Assembly (NCBI GenBank): GCA_946479855.1
Contig: CAMLHL010000019.1
Location: 1 to 42,573, forward strand
Direction: 5' to 3'
Length of the DNA stretch: 42,573 nt
Source of the DNA: an uncultured Pseudomonadota bacterium
GTDB lineage: Bacteria; Pseudomonadota; Gammaproteobacteria; Burkholderiales; Rhodocyclaceae
In this document: piece after piece, positions 24,689 through 33,029 of the stretch
Layout: every line of letters begins with the position of its first letter
Numbering within the stretch: position 1 is the stretch's first letter
Notes under the pieces: model-generated
Seen by the model: only the letters and a program-made list of their open reading frames with translations
What the model was told of the DNA's origin: nothing
The model's database searches: none
Made by a program: the position numbers and the translations under genes

Positions 24689-24904
24689 ATGAATAAGTCC
24701 GTACTCGTTGCAGCTCTGCTTGCTATCGCCCTGACCGCCTGCGGTAAGAAGGAAGAACAGGCTGCTGCCCCGGCCCCGGCTCCGGCCCCGGCTGCTGCCC
24801 CGGCTCCTGAAGCTGCCAAGCCGGCTGAAGCCGCTGCTCCGGCTGCTGACGCTGCCAAGCCGGCTGAAGCTGCTGCTCCGGCTGCTGACGCTGCCAAGAA
24901 GTAA
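24689..24904 (+). CDS. Small Ala/Pro-rich lipoprotein
   Basis: A 71-residue protein with a signal peptide and lipobox LTAC (lipidated Cys18), followed by GKKEEQ and a tail of alanine and proline. The tail contains two tandem copies of a 13-residue unit, AAKPAEAAAPAAD (residues 42-54 and 55-67), almost identical at DNA level, and ends in AAKK. Such tails are extended and unstructured, so the protein may span part of the periplasm. An AAGGA site precedes the ATG, and a strong hairpin terminator follows 19 bases after the stop. The role is unknown. Confidence 0.82.
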   Translation: MNKSVLVAALLAIALTACGKKEEQAAAPAPAPAPAAAPAPEAAKPAEAAAPAADAAKPAEAAAPAADAAKK

Positions 24905-24922
24905 TCCTTCTTGCTCAAAAAA

Positions 24923-24945
24923 ACGGGGCTTCGGCCCCGTTTTTT
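24923..24945 (+). terminator. Intrinsic terminator with UUCG loop
   Basis: ACGGGGC-TTCG-GCCCCGT (24923-24940) is a 7-bp stem closed by a UUCG tetraloop and followed by five T residues. It follows the lipoprotein gene. Confidence 0.95.
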
Positions 24946-25104
24946 ATTGCCCGGGATTTTCTTCAGCCGATCGAATCCCAATCCCGGGATAGCCGCCCAG
25001 CCCATCGGCTGGCGCCAAAACGACCGCCATTAAGCCGAGCGCCAGTTTTCGGAAGGCGGTTCCGTTCGCCACTTGAGCGACCCGCGCTACGGCAAAAGAA
25101 TTCG

Positions 25105-25235
25105 CAAGGAGACCGCAATCTCCGGCGAAAGAACACCCGAAGAGCAAAGAAAGTGGTGGAAAATCGAGTCTGCTGACAGAAGATGGGCGATGGCGGCCCT
25201 AAACTTTCAGGCAAAACGCCATCGTGCATCAGACA
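25105..25235 (+). ncRNA. Glycine-riboswitch-like aptamer, apparently orphan
   Basis: Two blocks typical of the glycine aptamer stand in order: AACACCCGAAGAGCAAAG (25132-25149) and CCCTAAACTTTCAGGCAAAA (25197-25216). GAAAG (25127-25131) can pair with CTTTC as the closing stem. The middle forms a hairpin around TCTG-CTGA-CAGA. CGATGGCG (25188-25195) also pairs perfectly with CGCCATCG (25217-25224), an alternative stem that encloses the second block and could be a switch. The usual second stem between GAAAG and the first block is missing or displaced upstream (GGAGA/TCTCC at 25108-25122). No plus-strand gene follows; the next gene is bamC on the other strand. The 390-base gap 24905-25295 holds this and no gene. 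Confidence 0.5.
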
Positions 25236-25295
25236 GGCAGCCCGCCCCTCGACGAACTGCATGTTGCCTGCGCCGCCGGGCGCAGGCAAAAAGGC

Positions 25296-26423
25296 TCACT
25301 GCAACTGCTGAAGGAGCAGGCCGAGAATCTTCTTCGCGGTATCCGACTTGTCGGTACCGCCCTCGTTGGAGAGCACCTGAACCACGCTCTGCTGCCCCGC
25401 ATCGCTGACGTGGATACGGTACTGGACCTTGGAACTGGCTGGCGGCTCGGAACTCTTCCAGAAGGCCAGCTTGGACATGAAACCGTCGTCCTTCTTGCGG
25501 TTATCCACTTCCGGATCAACATAACGCACGAAGTACAAGCCACGCGAACGGTCCCGATCTTCGACGGTAAAGCCGACGCGATCCAGCGCCAGACCAACGC
25601 GGCGCCAGGCACGGTCAAAGCGCTCGGAAATCTCCAGCGTACCGGCACCATCATCCGATTTGGCCAGCTTGGCACGCGGCTCGGCTTTGGCCGCCGCAAC
25701 CAGTACTTCGGCGCGTTTCTCTTCCGAGCCAAGGCGAACCATCAGGCGCCGCAGCATTTCCGCTTCCAACTCGGGATCAGCCGGACGCGCTTGCCAGCGC
25801 GTCTCATCCTTGGCAGCGGAGGTATAAACTTCTTCCATGGCTCGATGACTGATGAAAACATCGGTCGTCCCCGGCGTTGCCCCCGGTTCGAAGCGGGTGC
25901 GGAACTTGTCCCGCTCGCCAGACGAATACAAGGAATCAAGCAGGCGACCCAAAGCATTGCGAATGAAATCATTGCCGATCTTGGCACGATTTTCCGCCCA
26001 GTCGGTTTCCATCACACCCGCTTCCGGACGTTCGACGGCAATGATGAAGCCGGTCTCCTGCCAGAAGTCCTTGACCGTATCCCACAGTTTGTCCGCGGGA
26101 GCGGCGACGACCAGCCAGCGCTGATTGCCTGAACGCTCGACACGAATTTTGTCCACCTGCGGCAGAACCGTTGAATTCTGGGCCTGTGCAGCGGGCGCCC
26201 GGTCCGCACTATAGGCGGAGAAGGTAGCACTTCCCTTGCCCGCCGCATCGGGTACCAGATAGCGATCATCGCGTGCGATCTGTGACAGGTCGGGCGGCAC
26301 TTCGAGGGTCGGCGCCTTGCCGGCCGACTTGTACTCGATCTTGCGGGAATCTGGAAGCATGCTGCACCCGGCCAGCGCAATGGCGAGCAGGGAAATGGCG
26401 AGGCCGGAAAGCCGACGATTCAT
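25296..26423 (-). CDS. bamC: Outer membrane assembly lipoprotein BamC
   Basis: A 375-residue lipoprotein of the BAM complex that inserts beta-barrel proteins in the outer membrane. The signal peptide ends in the lipobox ALAGC (Cys20). The unstructured segment that contacts BamD follows (KIEYKSAGKAPTLEVPPDLSQI), then two helix-grip domains (RWLVVAAPADKLWDTVKDFWQETGF and FDRAWRRVGLALDRVGFTVEDRDRSRGLYFVRY). Length is close to E. coli BamC (344). It follows dapA by 15 bases, the same gene pair order (dapA-bamC) as in E. coli and many relatives. Confidence 0.93.
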   Translation of the reverse strand: MNRRLSGLAISLLAIALAGCSMLPDSRKIEYKSAGKAPTLEVPPDLSQIARDDRYLVPDAAGKGSATFSAYSADRAPAAQAQNSTVLPQVDKIRVERSGNQRWLVVAAPADKLWDTVKDFWQETGFIIAVERPEAGVMETDWAENRAKIGNDFIRNALGRLLDSLYSSGERDKFRTRFEPGATPGTTDVFISHRAMEEVYTSAAKDETRWQARPADPELEAEMLRRLMVRLGSEEKRAEVLVAAAKAEPRAKLAKSDDGAGTLEISERFDRAWRRVGLALDRVGFTVEDRDRSRGLYFVRYVDPEVDNRKKDDGFMSKLAFWKSSEPPASSKVQYRIHVSDAGQQSVVQVLSNEGGTDKSDTAKKILGLLLQQLQ

Positions 26424-26438
26424 TGTTTCGTTACTCCG

Positions 26439-27317
26439 TCAGGCAATCACACCAGCCTGGCGCATGGCGGACAGCACACGGGCCTGGTTGGCATCGGACA
26501 AGGTAGTCAGCGGCAGGCGGATGCCGTTGGGCATCAGTCCCATCTTGTGCACCGCCCACTTGACCGGAATCGGGTTGGCTTCGCAGAACAGGTCACGGTG
26601 CAGGCCAAGCAACTTGAACTGGATCTGGCGCGCCTTGGCGACATCGCCAGCCGCCGCAGCAACGCACATTTCATGCATCAGGCGCGGAGCGACGTTGGCG
26701 GTCACCGAAATATTGCCGTGGAATCCCATCAGAATGGTCGACACACAGGTCATATCGTCGCCGCTATACAGGGCAAAACCCTTCGGCGCCCGGGCAATCA
26801 GGTCGCAGGCACGATCGAAGTTACCGGTTGCATCCTTGACGCCGACGATACCCGGCACCTCGGCCAGACGCAGGATGGTGTCGTTGGCCATGTCGGCCAC
26901 GGTCCGCCCCGGCACGTTGTAGAGCAGGACCGGCAGTTCGACTGCTTCGGCAATCGCCTTGAAGTGACGGTAGAGACCTTCCTGGGTGGGCTTGTTGTAG
27001 TAGGGAACCACCGACAAGGCCATGTCGGCGCCAGCCTTCTTGGCGAATTCGGTCAGTTCGATGGCTTCAGCCGTCGAATTGGCACCGGTACCGGCAATTA
27101 CCGGAATACGGCCGGCCGCGTGGTCGACCGTAAGCTTGATCAGTTCACAATGTTCCTCGACATTGACCGTCGGCGATTCGCCGGTGGTCCCTACGATCAC
27201 GATGGCATCCGTACCTTCGCGCACATGGAAATCAACCAGATTGCGCAGGGAATTCAAATCGAGGCTGCCATCCTCATGCATGGGTGTCACGATGGCGACA
27301 ATGGATCCAGTAATCAT
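26439..27317 (-). CDS. dapA: 4-hydroxy-tetrahydrodipicolinate synthase
   Basis: A 292-residue TIM-barrel lyase that condenses pyruvate with aspartate semialdehyde, the first committed step to lysine and diaminopimelate. Features are [12 protein letters not shown] at the start, the GTTGESPTV loop, the Tyr of LYNVPGRT, and the Schiff-base lysine in GVKDATGN. The start at 27317 gives exactly the E. coli length; an upstream frame would add 17 residues outside the fold. It precedes bamC by 15 bases on the same strand. tilS ends 78 bases upstream. The substrate is made by the Asd enzyme encoded at the window's left end. Confidence 0.97.
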   Translation of the reverse strand: MITGSIVAIVTPMHEDGSLDLNSLRNLVDFHVREGTDAIVIVGTTGESPTVNVEEHCELIKLTVDHAAGRIPVIAGTGANSTAEAIELTEFAKKAGADMALSVVPYYNKPTQEGLYRHFKAIAEAVELPVLLYNVPGRTVADMANDTILRLAEVPGIVGVKDATGNFDRACDLIARAPKGFALYSGDDMTCVSTILMGFHGNISVTANVAPRLMHEMCVAAAAGDVAKARQIQFKLLGLHRDLFCEANPIPVKWAVHKMGLMPNGIRLPLTTLSDANQARVLSAMRQAGVIA

Positions 27318-27395
27318 GGCCTGTTTATGAAAAAAGTAATCCGTCGATTGTAACTGAAGGCCAATCACCGCGGAAAGGCGCTTAGTAACAGTTTG

Positions 27396-28367
27396 TTATT
27401 TTTCCGGCAACCAGTGGAGCAGGCGGTGCGAAACGTGCATTTTTCCAGCGGGCAAAACAAGCTCGGGGTGCCTGTCCGGAGCTGCCGAATGCAATTGACG
27501 GGCGAATTCGTCGAGCCGGCTAGCCACCGGAACCTGCCAGCCGAGCTGGCGCAGGCGATAGCGCAGCAGATTCTTCAAACGCGGCAGCGAGAGGGCCTTG
27601 AGCACCGACATCCTGGCCGCCTCCCCCTCCCCGGCACACTGCCAGTCGCCCACCGCCAGGTCATCAAGCAAGTCCGCGGCTTCCGCAAAATTCCTGGCCG
27701 CCTGGGCCAGCGATGCCTCGACATTTGGAAAGCGCGAGTCAAGTGCAAGCAGCGTTTCGTGACGCAGGAAATTGCGCGTCAGCGCAAGATCGGCATTGCT
27801 CTCGTCGCTGACCCATGCGAGACCCGCCTGGCGGGCATAGCCATCGATTTCGGCACGCGAAACAGCGAGCAGCGGGCGCAACAGGCGACGCCCTTCACAG
27901 CGCCGTTCGGCCGGCATTCCGGCCGCCCCGGTCACACCGGCACCGCGCAACAGATTGAAGAGTACGGTTTCGGCCTGGTCGCCACGATGATGCGCCAGCA
28001 GCAGACAATCGCCGGCAATTTCGGCAAAGACGGCATAACGCGCGGCACGGGCTGCAGCCTCCAGGCCCTGGCCGGAAGCTGGGGCAACGGTGACGTGCCG
28101 AATGGTCAGCCGGATACCGAGGCTGGCGCAATAATCGGCACAAAACTGCGCCCAGGCATCGGCATTGGGCGACAGCCCATGATGAACGTGAATGGCATCA
28201 AGGCGCCCGGCATAACCGAGGCGGTTCAGCAAATGCAGCAGAACGACCGAGTCGCAGCCGCCGGAAAGCCCCAGCGAGAGGCTTTCATTCTGCCTGCAAC
28301 GGGCGGCGAGAAAAGCGCCGACCCGTTCCGGCAGGTCAGCTGACTGCCTGTTCCTTGTAGCGGCCAT
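27396..28367 (-). CDS. tilS: tRNA(Ile)-lysidine synthase, short form
   Basis: A 323-residue N-type ATP pyrophosphatase that converts the wobble C of tRNA-Ile(CAU) to lysidine. The PP-loop SGGCDS is at residues 35-40 and [19 protein letters not shown] follows. The domain up to about 215 is complete, followed by a helical domain ([17 protein letters not shown]). The protein ends near residue 323 without the C-terminal domain that gives E. coli TilS its 432 residues, a short form also known in other bacteria. The start overlaps the end of accA by 32 bases, so the two are coupled. The frame ends at TAA with no sign of a downstream remnant. Confidence 0.93.
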   Translation of the reverse strand: MAATRNRQSADLPERVGAFLAARCRQNESLSLGLSGGCDSVVLLHLLNRLGYAGRLDAIHVHHGLSPNADAWAQFCADYCASLGIRLTIRHVTVAPASGQGLEAAARAARYAVFAEIAGDCLLLAHHRGDQAETVLFNLLRGAGVTGAAGMPAERRCEGRRLLRPLLAVSRAEIDGYARQAGLAWVSDESNADLALTRNFLRHETLLALDSRFPNVEASLAQAARNFAEAADLLDDLAVGDWQCAGEGEAARMSVLKALSLPRLKNLLRYRLRQLGWQVPVASRLDEFARQLHSAAPDRHPELVLPAGKMHVSHRLLHWLPEK

Positions 28368-29304
28368 AGCTCATCAGCCGCTCGTAACGCGCCGCCAGCA
28401 ACTCGGCGGTGGACAGGCCGGACAGCTGCTTGAGCGCATCCTGCAGGGCTTTTTTGAGATTGTGCGCCATAGCCGCATGATCGCGGTGGGCGCCCCCAAG
28501 CGGCTCGCTGACGATTTTGTCGATCAGGCCCAGCGTCTTCAGACGTTGCGCTGTGATCCCCATTGTCTCGGCCGCTTCGGGCGCTTTTTCGGCGCTCTTC
28601 CAGAGAATGGAGGCGCAACCTTCAGGCGAGATGACGGAATAGGTTGAATATTGCAGCATCTGCACGGTATCGCCGACAGCGATCGCCAGCGCCCCGCCGG
28701 AGCCGCCTTCGCCAATGATGGTGACAATGACCGGCACCTTCAGTTCAGCCATCACATACAGGTTGCGGCCGATCGCTTCGGACTGGCCGCGCTCCTCGGC
28801 ATCGATGCCAGGATAGGCGCCCGGTGTGTCGACGAAGGTCATCACCGGAATGCCGAATTTCTCGGCCAGCTTCATCAGGCGCAGGGCCTTGCGATAGCCT
28901 TCCGGACGCGGCATGCCGAAATTGCGATAGATCTTTTCCTTGGTGTCGCGGCCCTTCTGGTGGCCGATGACCATGACCGACTGGCCGTTGAACCGGGCCA
29001 AGCCACCGACAATGGCATGATCGTCGGCAAAGGCACGGTCGCCATGCAGCTCTTCGAAATCGCTGAAGATCAGCGACAGATAATCCAGGGTGTAAGGGCG
29101 CTGCGGATGACGCGCCACCTGGGAAATCTGCCACGGCGTCAGCTTGGCATAGACATCCTTGGTCAACTGGCCGCTTTTCTTTTCCAGACGCTCGATCTCT
29201 TCCGAGATGTCGACGGCGGAATCATCCTGCACGAAGCGCAGCTCTTCGATCTTGGCTTCAAGATCGGCAATGGATTGTTCGAAGTCGAGGAAACTTGTTT
29301 TCAT
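28336..29304 (-). CDS. accA: Acetyl-CoA carboxylase carboxyltransferase subunit alpha
   Basis: A 322-residue subunit (E. coli AccA has 319) that with AccD transfers CO2 from carboxybiotin to acetyl-CoA, starting fatty acid synthesis. Conserved parts are the N-terminal helix ([19 protein letters not shown]), [11 protein letters not shown], the [24 protein letters not shown] block and the oxyanion loop [15 protein letters not shown]. The start MKTSFLDF at 29304 is preferred over a frame ten codons longer because it matches the family. Its 3' end overlaps tilS by 32 bases, indicating one operon, and the alkA-type gene lies 59 bases upstream. Confidence 0.97.
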   Translation of the reverse strand: MKTSFLDFEQSIADLEAKIEELRFVQDDSAVDISEEIERLEKKSGQLTKDVYAKLTPWQISQVARHPQRPYTLDYLSLIFSDFEELHGDRAFADDHAIVGGLARFNGQSVMVIGHQKGRDTKEKIYRNFGMPRPEGYRKALRLMKLAEKFGIPVMTFVDTPGAYPGIDAEERGQSEAIGRNLYVMAELKVPVIVTIIGEGGSGGALAIAVGDTVQMLQYSTYSVISPEGCASILWKSAEKAPEAAETMGITAQRLKTLGLIDKIVSEPLGGAHRDHAAMAHNLKKALQDALKQLSGLSTAELLAARYERLMSYGRYKEQAVS

Positions 29305-29363
29305 GGACTGCCCGTTTTCTGAATTGGGGCGCATTTTACCCCAAAGGCAAGAAGGGCTGCGCT

Positions 29364-30044
29364 TCAGTACTCAACCGGCAGCGGATCGAGGCTGCGCCAC
29401 AAATACCATGTCGCCACCGAACGCCAAGGCCGCCATCGCTCGCCAATCTCGGCCAGCGTTCGACGGGCCTGTTTCTCGCCCTGGAAATAACGCTCGCAGA
29501 CGGCGCGCTGCAGGCCGATATCGTCGAGCGGAAAGACATCCGGACGCATCAGGTTGAAGATCAGGAACATTTCGGCCGTCCACCGGCCGATTCCTCTTAC
29601 CGCGGTCAGCTCGGCGATGACTTCTTCGTCGGCCATGCCCACCCAGGTGGACGGATCGAGCTGCCCGCTGACAAAGTGACCGGCCAGATCGCAGAGATAC
29701 TCGATCTTCCTTTTCGACAGGCCGCAGCCAGCCAATCCGCTCTCGCCTGACGCAGCCACACGGGCTGGCGTCACTTCACCAAGCTGTGTTGAAAACCGCC
29801 CCCACACGGCATCGGCCGCCTTGACGGAAATCTGCTGGCCGACAATCGAGCGGGCCAGCGTACCAAAGGCGTCACCGCGCGAAACCAGCGACAAACCGGC
29901 ATAGCGCTCGACCAGTTCGGCCATCCCCGTATCCTGGCGCGACAAATCCGCCGCCGCCTGCTGCCAGTATTCGGGAAAAACCGGCACCACCGGCCGGATT
30001 ACTGCGGTCGACGCCTGCGCAGTGCAGATTTTGTCAAACACCAC
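29364..30044 (-). CDS. DNA-3-methyladenine glycosylase, AlkA-type
   Basis: A 226-residue base-excision repair enzyme of the HhH-GPD superfamily. The helix-hairpin-helix is [16 protein letters not shown] (146-161), and the catalytic aspartate lies in [11 protein letters not shown] (Asp175 by alignment with AlkA). The N-terminal TATA-binding-like domain of E. coli AlkA is missing, giving the compact form widespread in bacteria. It removes alkylated purines from DNA. It precedes accA on the same strand by 59 bases. No ada or other adaptive-response gene is adjacent. Confidence 0.9.
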   Translation of the reverse strand: MVFDKICTAQASTAVIRPVVPVFPEYWQQAAADLSRQDTGMAELVERYAGLSLVSRGDAFGTLARSIVGQQISVKAADAVWGRFSTQLGEVTPARVAASGESGLAGCGLSKRKIEYLCDLAGHFVSGQLDPSTWVGMADEEVIAELTAVRGIGRWTAEMFLIFNLMRPDVFPLDDIGLQRAVCERYFQGEKQARRTLAEIGERWRPWRSVATWYLWRSLDPLPVEY

Positions 30045-30098
30045 AGACGCCTCCTGTCAAGTTTGCTAACATTGCGCAAAATAATCAGAGAACTGCAC

Positions 30099-31277
30099 AT
30101 GCCCTGCTCGGACGCTATTTTCATTCATCCATTGCTCGGCGCGGATGATGGATGGTCAGGTTACCGCATCGAGTTCGCGCCCGGTCACACCAACCCGGAA
30201 GCACTTGCACTTTTTCGCTCGTCAAAACTGCTGGCCGAGTTCGATCAGCGGCATCTGTGGTTCATGCCGGCACTGCCTGACGTTGGCGAATCCGAGTACA
30301 TGACGACGCCTTCGGTCACGGTGTTTCCCCCGCGGGCCAACCCTGAGGATAGTGAAGCGCTATCCCGGCTTGAGGCCGGACTGCGGCAGGCAAGGCAAAA
30401 AGTCGGACTGGCAGTTTCTCCGGAAGACAAACTGCCAGCCAGCGGATCGTGGGACTACCTGCTGATCGGCGCCAGCCACGCCCGCAGCCTGCCGCCCTAT
30501 ACCCTGCTCGGCCAGGCCAGCCGCACCACGGTCGTCGCCACCGATGTACATACCCACAATGATCGCGACTGGGTATTGAACAACGCCTGCACCTTGTCCA
30601 CCGGCGAGTTCCTGCTGACTCGCCCGAGCGCCAACCTGAAACCGGACATTACCCGGCTCAAGCTCCTGAAGCTGCTCGCCCTGATCTGCGAAGATGCCGA
30701 CACCGGCTCTCTCGACGCCATTTTCCGCGAAGAGACCAAGCTGTCCTACAGCCTGCTGCGCCTGGTCAACTCGGCGGCAATTTCGCCAACCACCCCGATC
30801 ACCAGCTTTACCCAGGCCATCAACCTGCTTGGTCGGCGCCAGCTGCAGCGCTGGTTGCAACTGCTCGTCTACTCAGACCCCAACAACGGCCAGCACCCCA
30901 ATCCCCTGCTGCAAAAAGCCGCCGCCCGGGGCCGTCTGCTCGAACTGCTGGCCACGCGCCTGCCGCCTTCCGTTGCCCTTGAGGATATCGGCGATACAGC
31001 CTTCATGATCGGCACCTTCTCGCTGCTCGACATCCTGCTCAACATGCCGATGCCGGAAATCCTGCACCAGCTGCCTTTGCCTGACATTGCAAGCAAGGCG
31101 CTGAGTACGCACGAAGGCGTCCTCGGGCAGCTGCTCGACATCATCAATGCCGCCGACAAACGGGATCTGTCCACCGCCGCCCGTCGGCTCAAGAGCCTCG
31201 AGATCGGCGGTGATGCTTACCTCGAGGCCCAGCTCGAAGCCTTATGCTGGGCCGGAAAAATCCGCCCGCCCGCCTGA
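30099..31277 (+). CDS. HDOD-domain protein with degenerate EAL-like N-terminus
   Basis: A 392-residue cytoplasmic signalling protein. The last half (about 190-390) is an HDOD domain: KLLKLLALICEDADTGSLDAIFREETKLSYSLLRLVNSA, then SFTQAINLLGRRQLQRWL. HDOD resembles HD phosphohydrolases but usually lacks the catalytic HD pair. The N-terminal half has the spacing of an EAL domain but not the EAL, so it is probably inactive and may bind or sense. The ATG at 30099 is chosen over an alternative TTG at 30063 because AGAGAA precedes it. A second HDOD gene is only 750 bases away. Confidence 0.83.
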   Translation: MPCSDAIFIHPLLGADDGWSGYRIEFAPGHTNPEALALFRSSKLLAEFDQRHLWFMPALPDVGESEYMTTPSVTVFPPRANPEDSEALSRLEAGLRQARQKVGLAVSPEDKLPASGSWDYLLIGASHARSLPPYTLLGQASRTTVVATDVHTHNDRDWVLNNACTLSTGEFLLTRPSANLKPDITRLKLLKLLALICEDADTGSLDAIFREETKLSYSLLRLVNSAAISPTTPITSFTQAINLLGRRQLQRWLQLLVYSDPNNGQHPNPLLQKAAARGRLLELLATRLPPSVALEDIGDTAFMIGTFSLLDILLNMPMPEILHQLPLPDIASKALSTHEGVLGQLLDIINAADKRDLSTAARRLKSLEIGGDAYLEAQLEALCWAGKIRPPA

Positions 31278-31922
31278 TCAGCCGAATCTGCCGCTCAGGA
31301 AGGGGTTGTACTTGCGCTCCTCGCCGAAGGTGGACATCGGCCCATGGCCAGGAATGAAATCGACATCGTCCCCCAAGGGGAACAATTGTTCCTTGATTGA
31401 ACGGATCAGCGTGTCGTAATCGCCGCGCGGGAAATCGGTGCGGCCGATCGCCCCCTGGAACAACACATCACCAACCTGGGCCAGACGGCTGGGAGCATGG
31501 AAAAAAACGACATGGCCCGGCGTATGGCCTGGGCAATGCAGGACATCCAGCTCGATTTCGCCGAAAGTGACCTTGTCGCCCCCCCTCAGCCAGCGCGATG
31601 GCTCGAAGCTGCGCACGTTGGGGAAACCGAACATCTTGCTTTGCTGCGGCATGCCCTCGATCCAGAAGCGATCCTCTTCGTGCGGCCCCTCGATGGTCGT
31701 CACCCCCGTCCTTTCGGCCAAGGTCGCCACACCGCCGGCATGATCGATATGACCATGGGTGACGAGAATCTTGGCCAGCGTCAGTTTTTCGTCTTCGAGC
31801 AGGCGCAGGATACGGTCAATATCGCCACCGGGATCAATGACGGCTGCCTGACGGGTGTTTTCGCACCAGAGGACGGTGCAGTTCTGTTCGAAGGGGGTGA
31901 CCGGAACGATGGCGTAGCGCAT
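31278..31922 (-). CDS. Metallo-beta-lactamase-fold hydrolase (glyoxalase II-like)
   Basis: A 214-residue metallohydrolase. The zinc motif THGHIDHAGG is at about residues 55-64, with further ligands in DVLHCPGHTPGHV, the aspartate in AQVGDVLFQGAIGRTD and the final FIPGHGP. The short form resembles YcbL-type glyoxalase II homologues, which act on thioesters such as S-lactoylglutathione. It is convergent to the first HDOD gene with no gap between the two stops, and 103 bases separate it from the second HDOD gene, on the opposite strand. Confidence 0.9.
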   Translation of the reverse strand: MRYAIVPVTPFEQNCTVLWCENTRQAAVIDPGGDIDRILRLLEDEKLTLAKILVTHGHIDHAGGVATLAERTGVTTIEGPHEEDRFWIEGMPQQSKMFGFPNVRSFEPSRWLRGGDKVTFGEIELDVLHCPGHTPGHVVFFHAPSRLAQVGDVLFQGAIGRTDFPRGDYDTLIRSIKEQLFPLGDDVDFIPGHGPMSTFGEERKYNPFLSGRFG

Positions 31923-32025
31923 GGCAGATAACGAAATGTTTGACCGGCATTGATTATCGCATGTTGCCGCTATTGCCCGGGGAGAGCACCACCCTTAAAC
32001 TGCCTCGGCTTGCAGGAAGACCATT

Positions 32026-32898
32026 TTGCGAAAGCCCGCCCCCATGCTCGACCACCCGCTACCTGATATCGATTCCTGGACATTGCTCTTCAGCAACAAC
32101 GGGCTGCCGGTTCTGCGCATCACCAAGCGGCGTCTGGATGAAATGCGCGCTGACCTCGACCGGGTCGATGTCCGCGAACTGGCCCGCCTGATCCTCCAGG
32201 ACCCGATCATGACCGTTCGCGTCCTGGCCTACACCCAGCCGATCCGCGGCCGCTCCCTGCAGCACGACATCACGACCATCGCCAGCGCGGTGATGATGGC
32301 CGGCATCGAGCCCTTCTTCAACCGCTTCAGCGAGCTGTTCAACATTGAGGACCAGCTCAAGGGAGCCGGCCCGCAAGCCCTTCTCGGCGTTCTGCAGATC
32401 GTTCGCCGCGCCCAGCGGGCGGCCGACTACGCGCAGGAATGGGCGATCTGGCGGCACGATGTGAACATGGAAGAAGTGCGCATTGCCGCCCTCCTGCATG
32501 ACCTCGCCGAAATACTGGTATGGAGCTCGGCGCCCCGGCTCGGACTGGCCATTCACGACCTGCAGAAGGCGCATCCGGCGATGCGCAGCGCCGATGCCCA
32601 GAAGCAGGTTCTCGGCTTTACCTTCCTCGACATCCAGCGCGAACTGTGCCGCGTCTGGCACCTGCCGGAACTGCTGCAGACGCTGATCGACGATGACAAT
32701 GCCGAGCAGCCGCGCGTCAAGAATGTCACGCTGGCCGTTCGCCTGGCGCGCCACTCCTCGCATGGCTGGGATGACCCGGCACTGCCCGACGATTACGCCG
32801 ATATCGGCCGCTTGCTCAACATCAGCCCGGAAGCCGTGCGCCAGCGCCTCGGCCTGGAGCCGATGCCGGCCCGCGAGGCTGACGGCCAGGGCGACTAA
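32026..32898 (+). CDS. HDOD-domain protein
   Basis: A 290-residue cytoplasmic protein. Most of it is an HDOD domain: LPVLRITKRRLDEMRADLDRVDVRELARLILQDPIMTVRVLAYTQ, then the SAVMMAGIEPFFNRF helix and HDLAEILVWSSAPRLG, which keeps an HD pair. Members of this family occur in bacterial signalling and stress or motility control. The start is a TTG after a strong AGGAAG site; an ATG at 32044 gives a version six residues shorter. The stop codon overlaps the end of the convergent 44-residue gene. Confidence 0.8.
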   Translation: MRKPAPMLDHPLPDIDSWTLLFSNNGLPVLRITKRRLDEMRADLDRVDVRELARLILQDPIMTVRVLAYTQPIRGRSLQHDITTIASAVMMAGIEPFFNRFSELFNIEDQLKGAGPQALLGVLQIVRRAQRAADYAQEWAIWRHDVNMEEVRIAALLHDLAEILVWSSAPRLGLAIHDLQKAHPAMRSADAQKQVLGFTFLDIQRELCRVWHLPELLQTLIDDDNAEQPRVKNVTLAVRLARHSSHGWDDPALPDDYADIGRLLNISPEAVRQRLGLEPMPAREADGQGD

Positions 32899-33029
32899 CC
32901 GCAATAACGCAGGTTCGCCCAGTCGAGCAGCAATTCCGGCGACTGGTAGGCGACGAAGATCAAGGCGAGCAGCAACACCACCAGCGCCACGCCGACCCCG
33001 CCGAGAAACCAGCGCCAGTGCGGCTTCAA
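32895..33029 (-). CDS. 44-residue single-span membrane protein coupled to an MFS gene
   Basis: A small frame begins with TTG at 33029, overlapping the MFS stop as TTGA, and has an AGGGGG site upstream. It codes for a short basic start (KPHWRWF), one long hydrophobic segment (about residues 10-28, GGVGVALVVLLLALIFVAY) and a short tail ending ANLRYCG. The coupling and a plausible ribosome-binding site suggest that it is translated. It might assist or regulate the transporter, but this is inference. It is too short for a homology call. Confidence 0.5.
   Translation of the reverse strand: MKPHWRWFLGGVGVALVVLLLALIFVAYQSPELLLDWANLRYCG

Noticed and set aside
25266..25290. GCCTGCGCC/GGCGCAGGC hairpin after bamC as terminator
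   Set aside because: The stem is good, but no T-run follows it on either strand; only A residues follow on the plus strand. It may still be a stabilising 3' hairpin.
24946..25290. Possible protein gene in the gap between the lipoprotein and bamC
   Set aside because: Open frames on both strands are short, Arg/Ser-rich and lack ribosome-binding sites; the RNA motif explains the conserved-looking blocks better.
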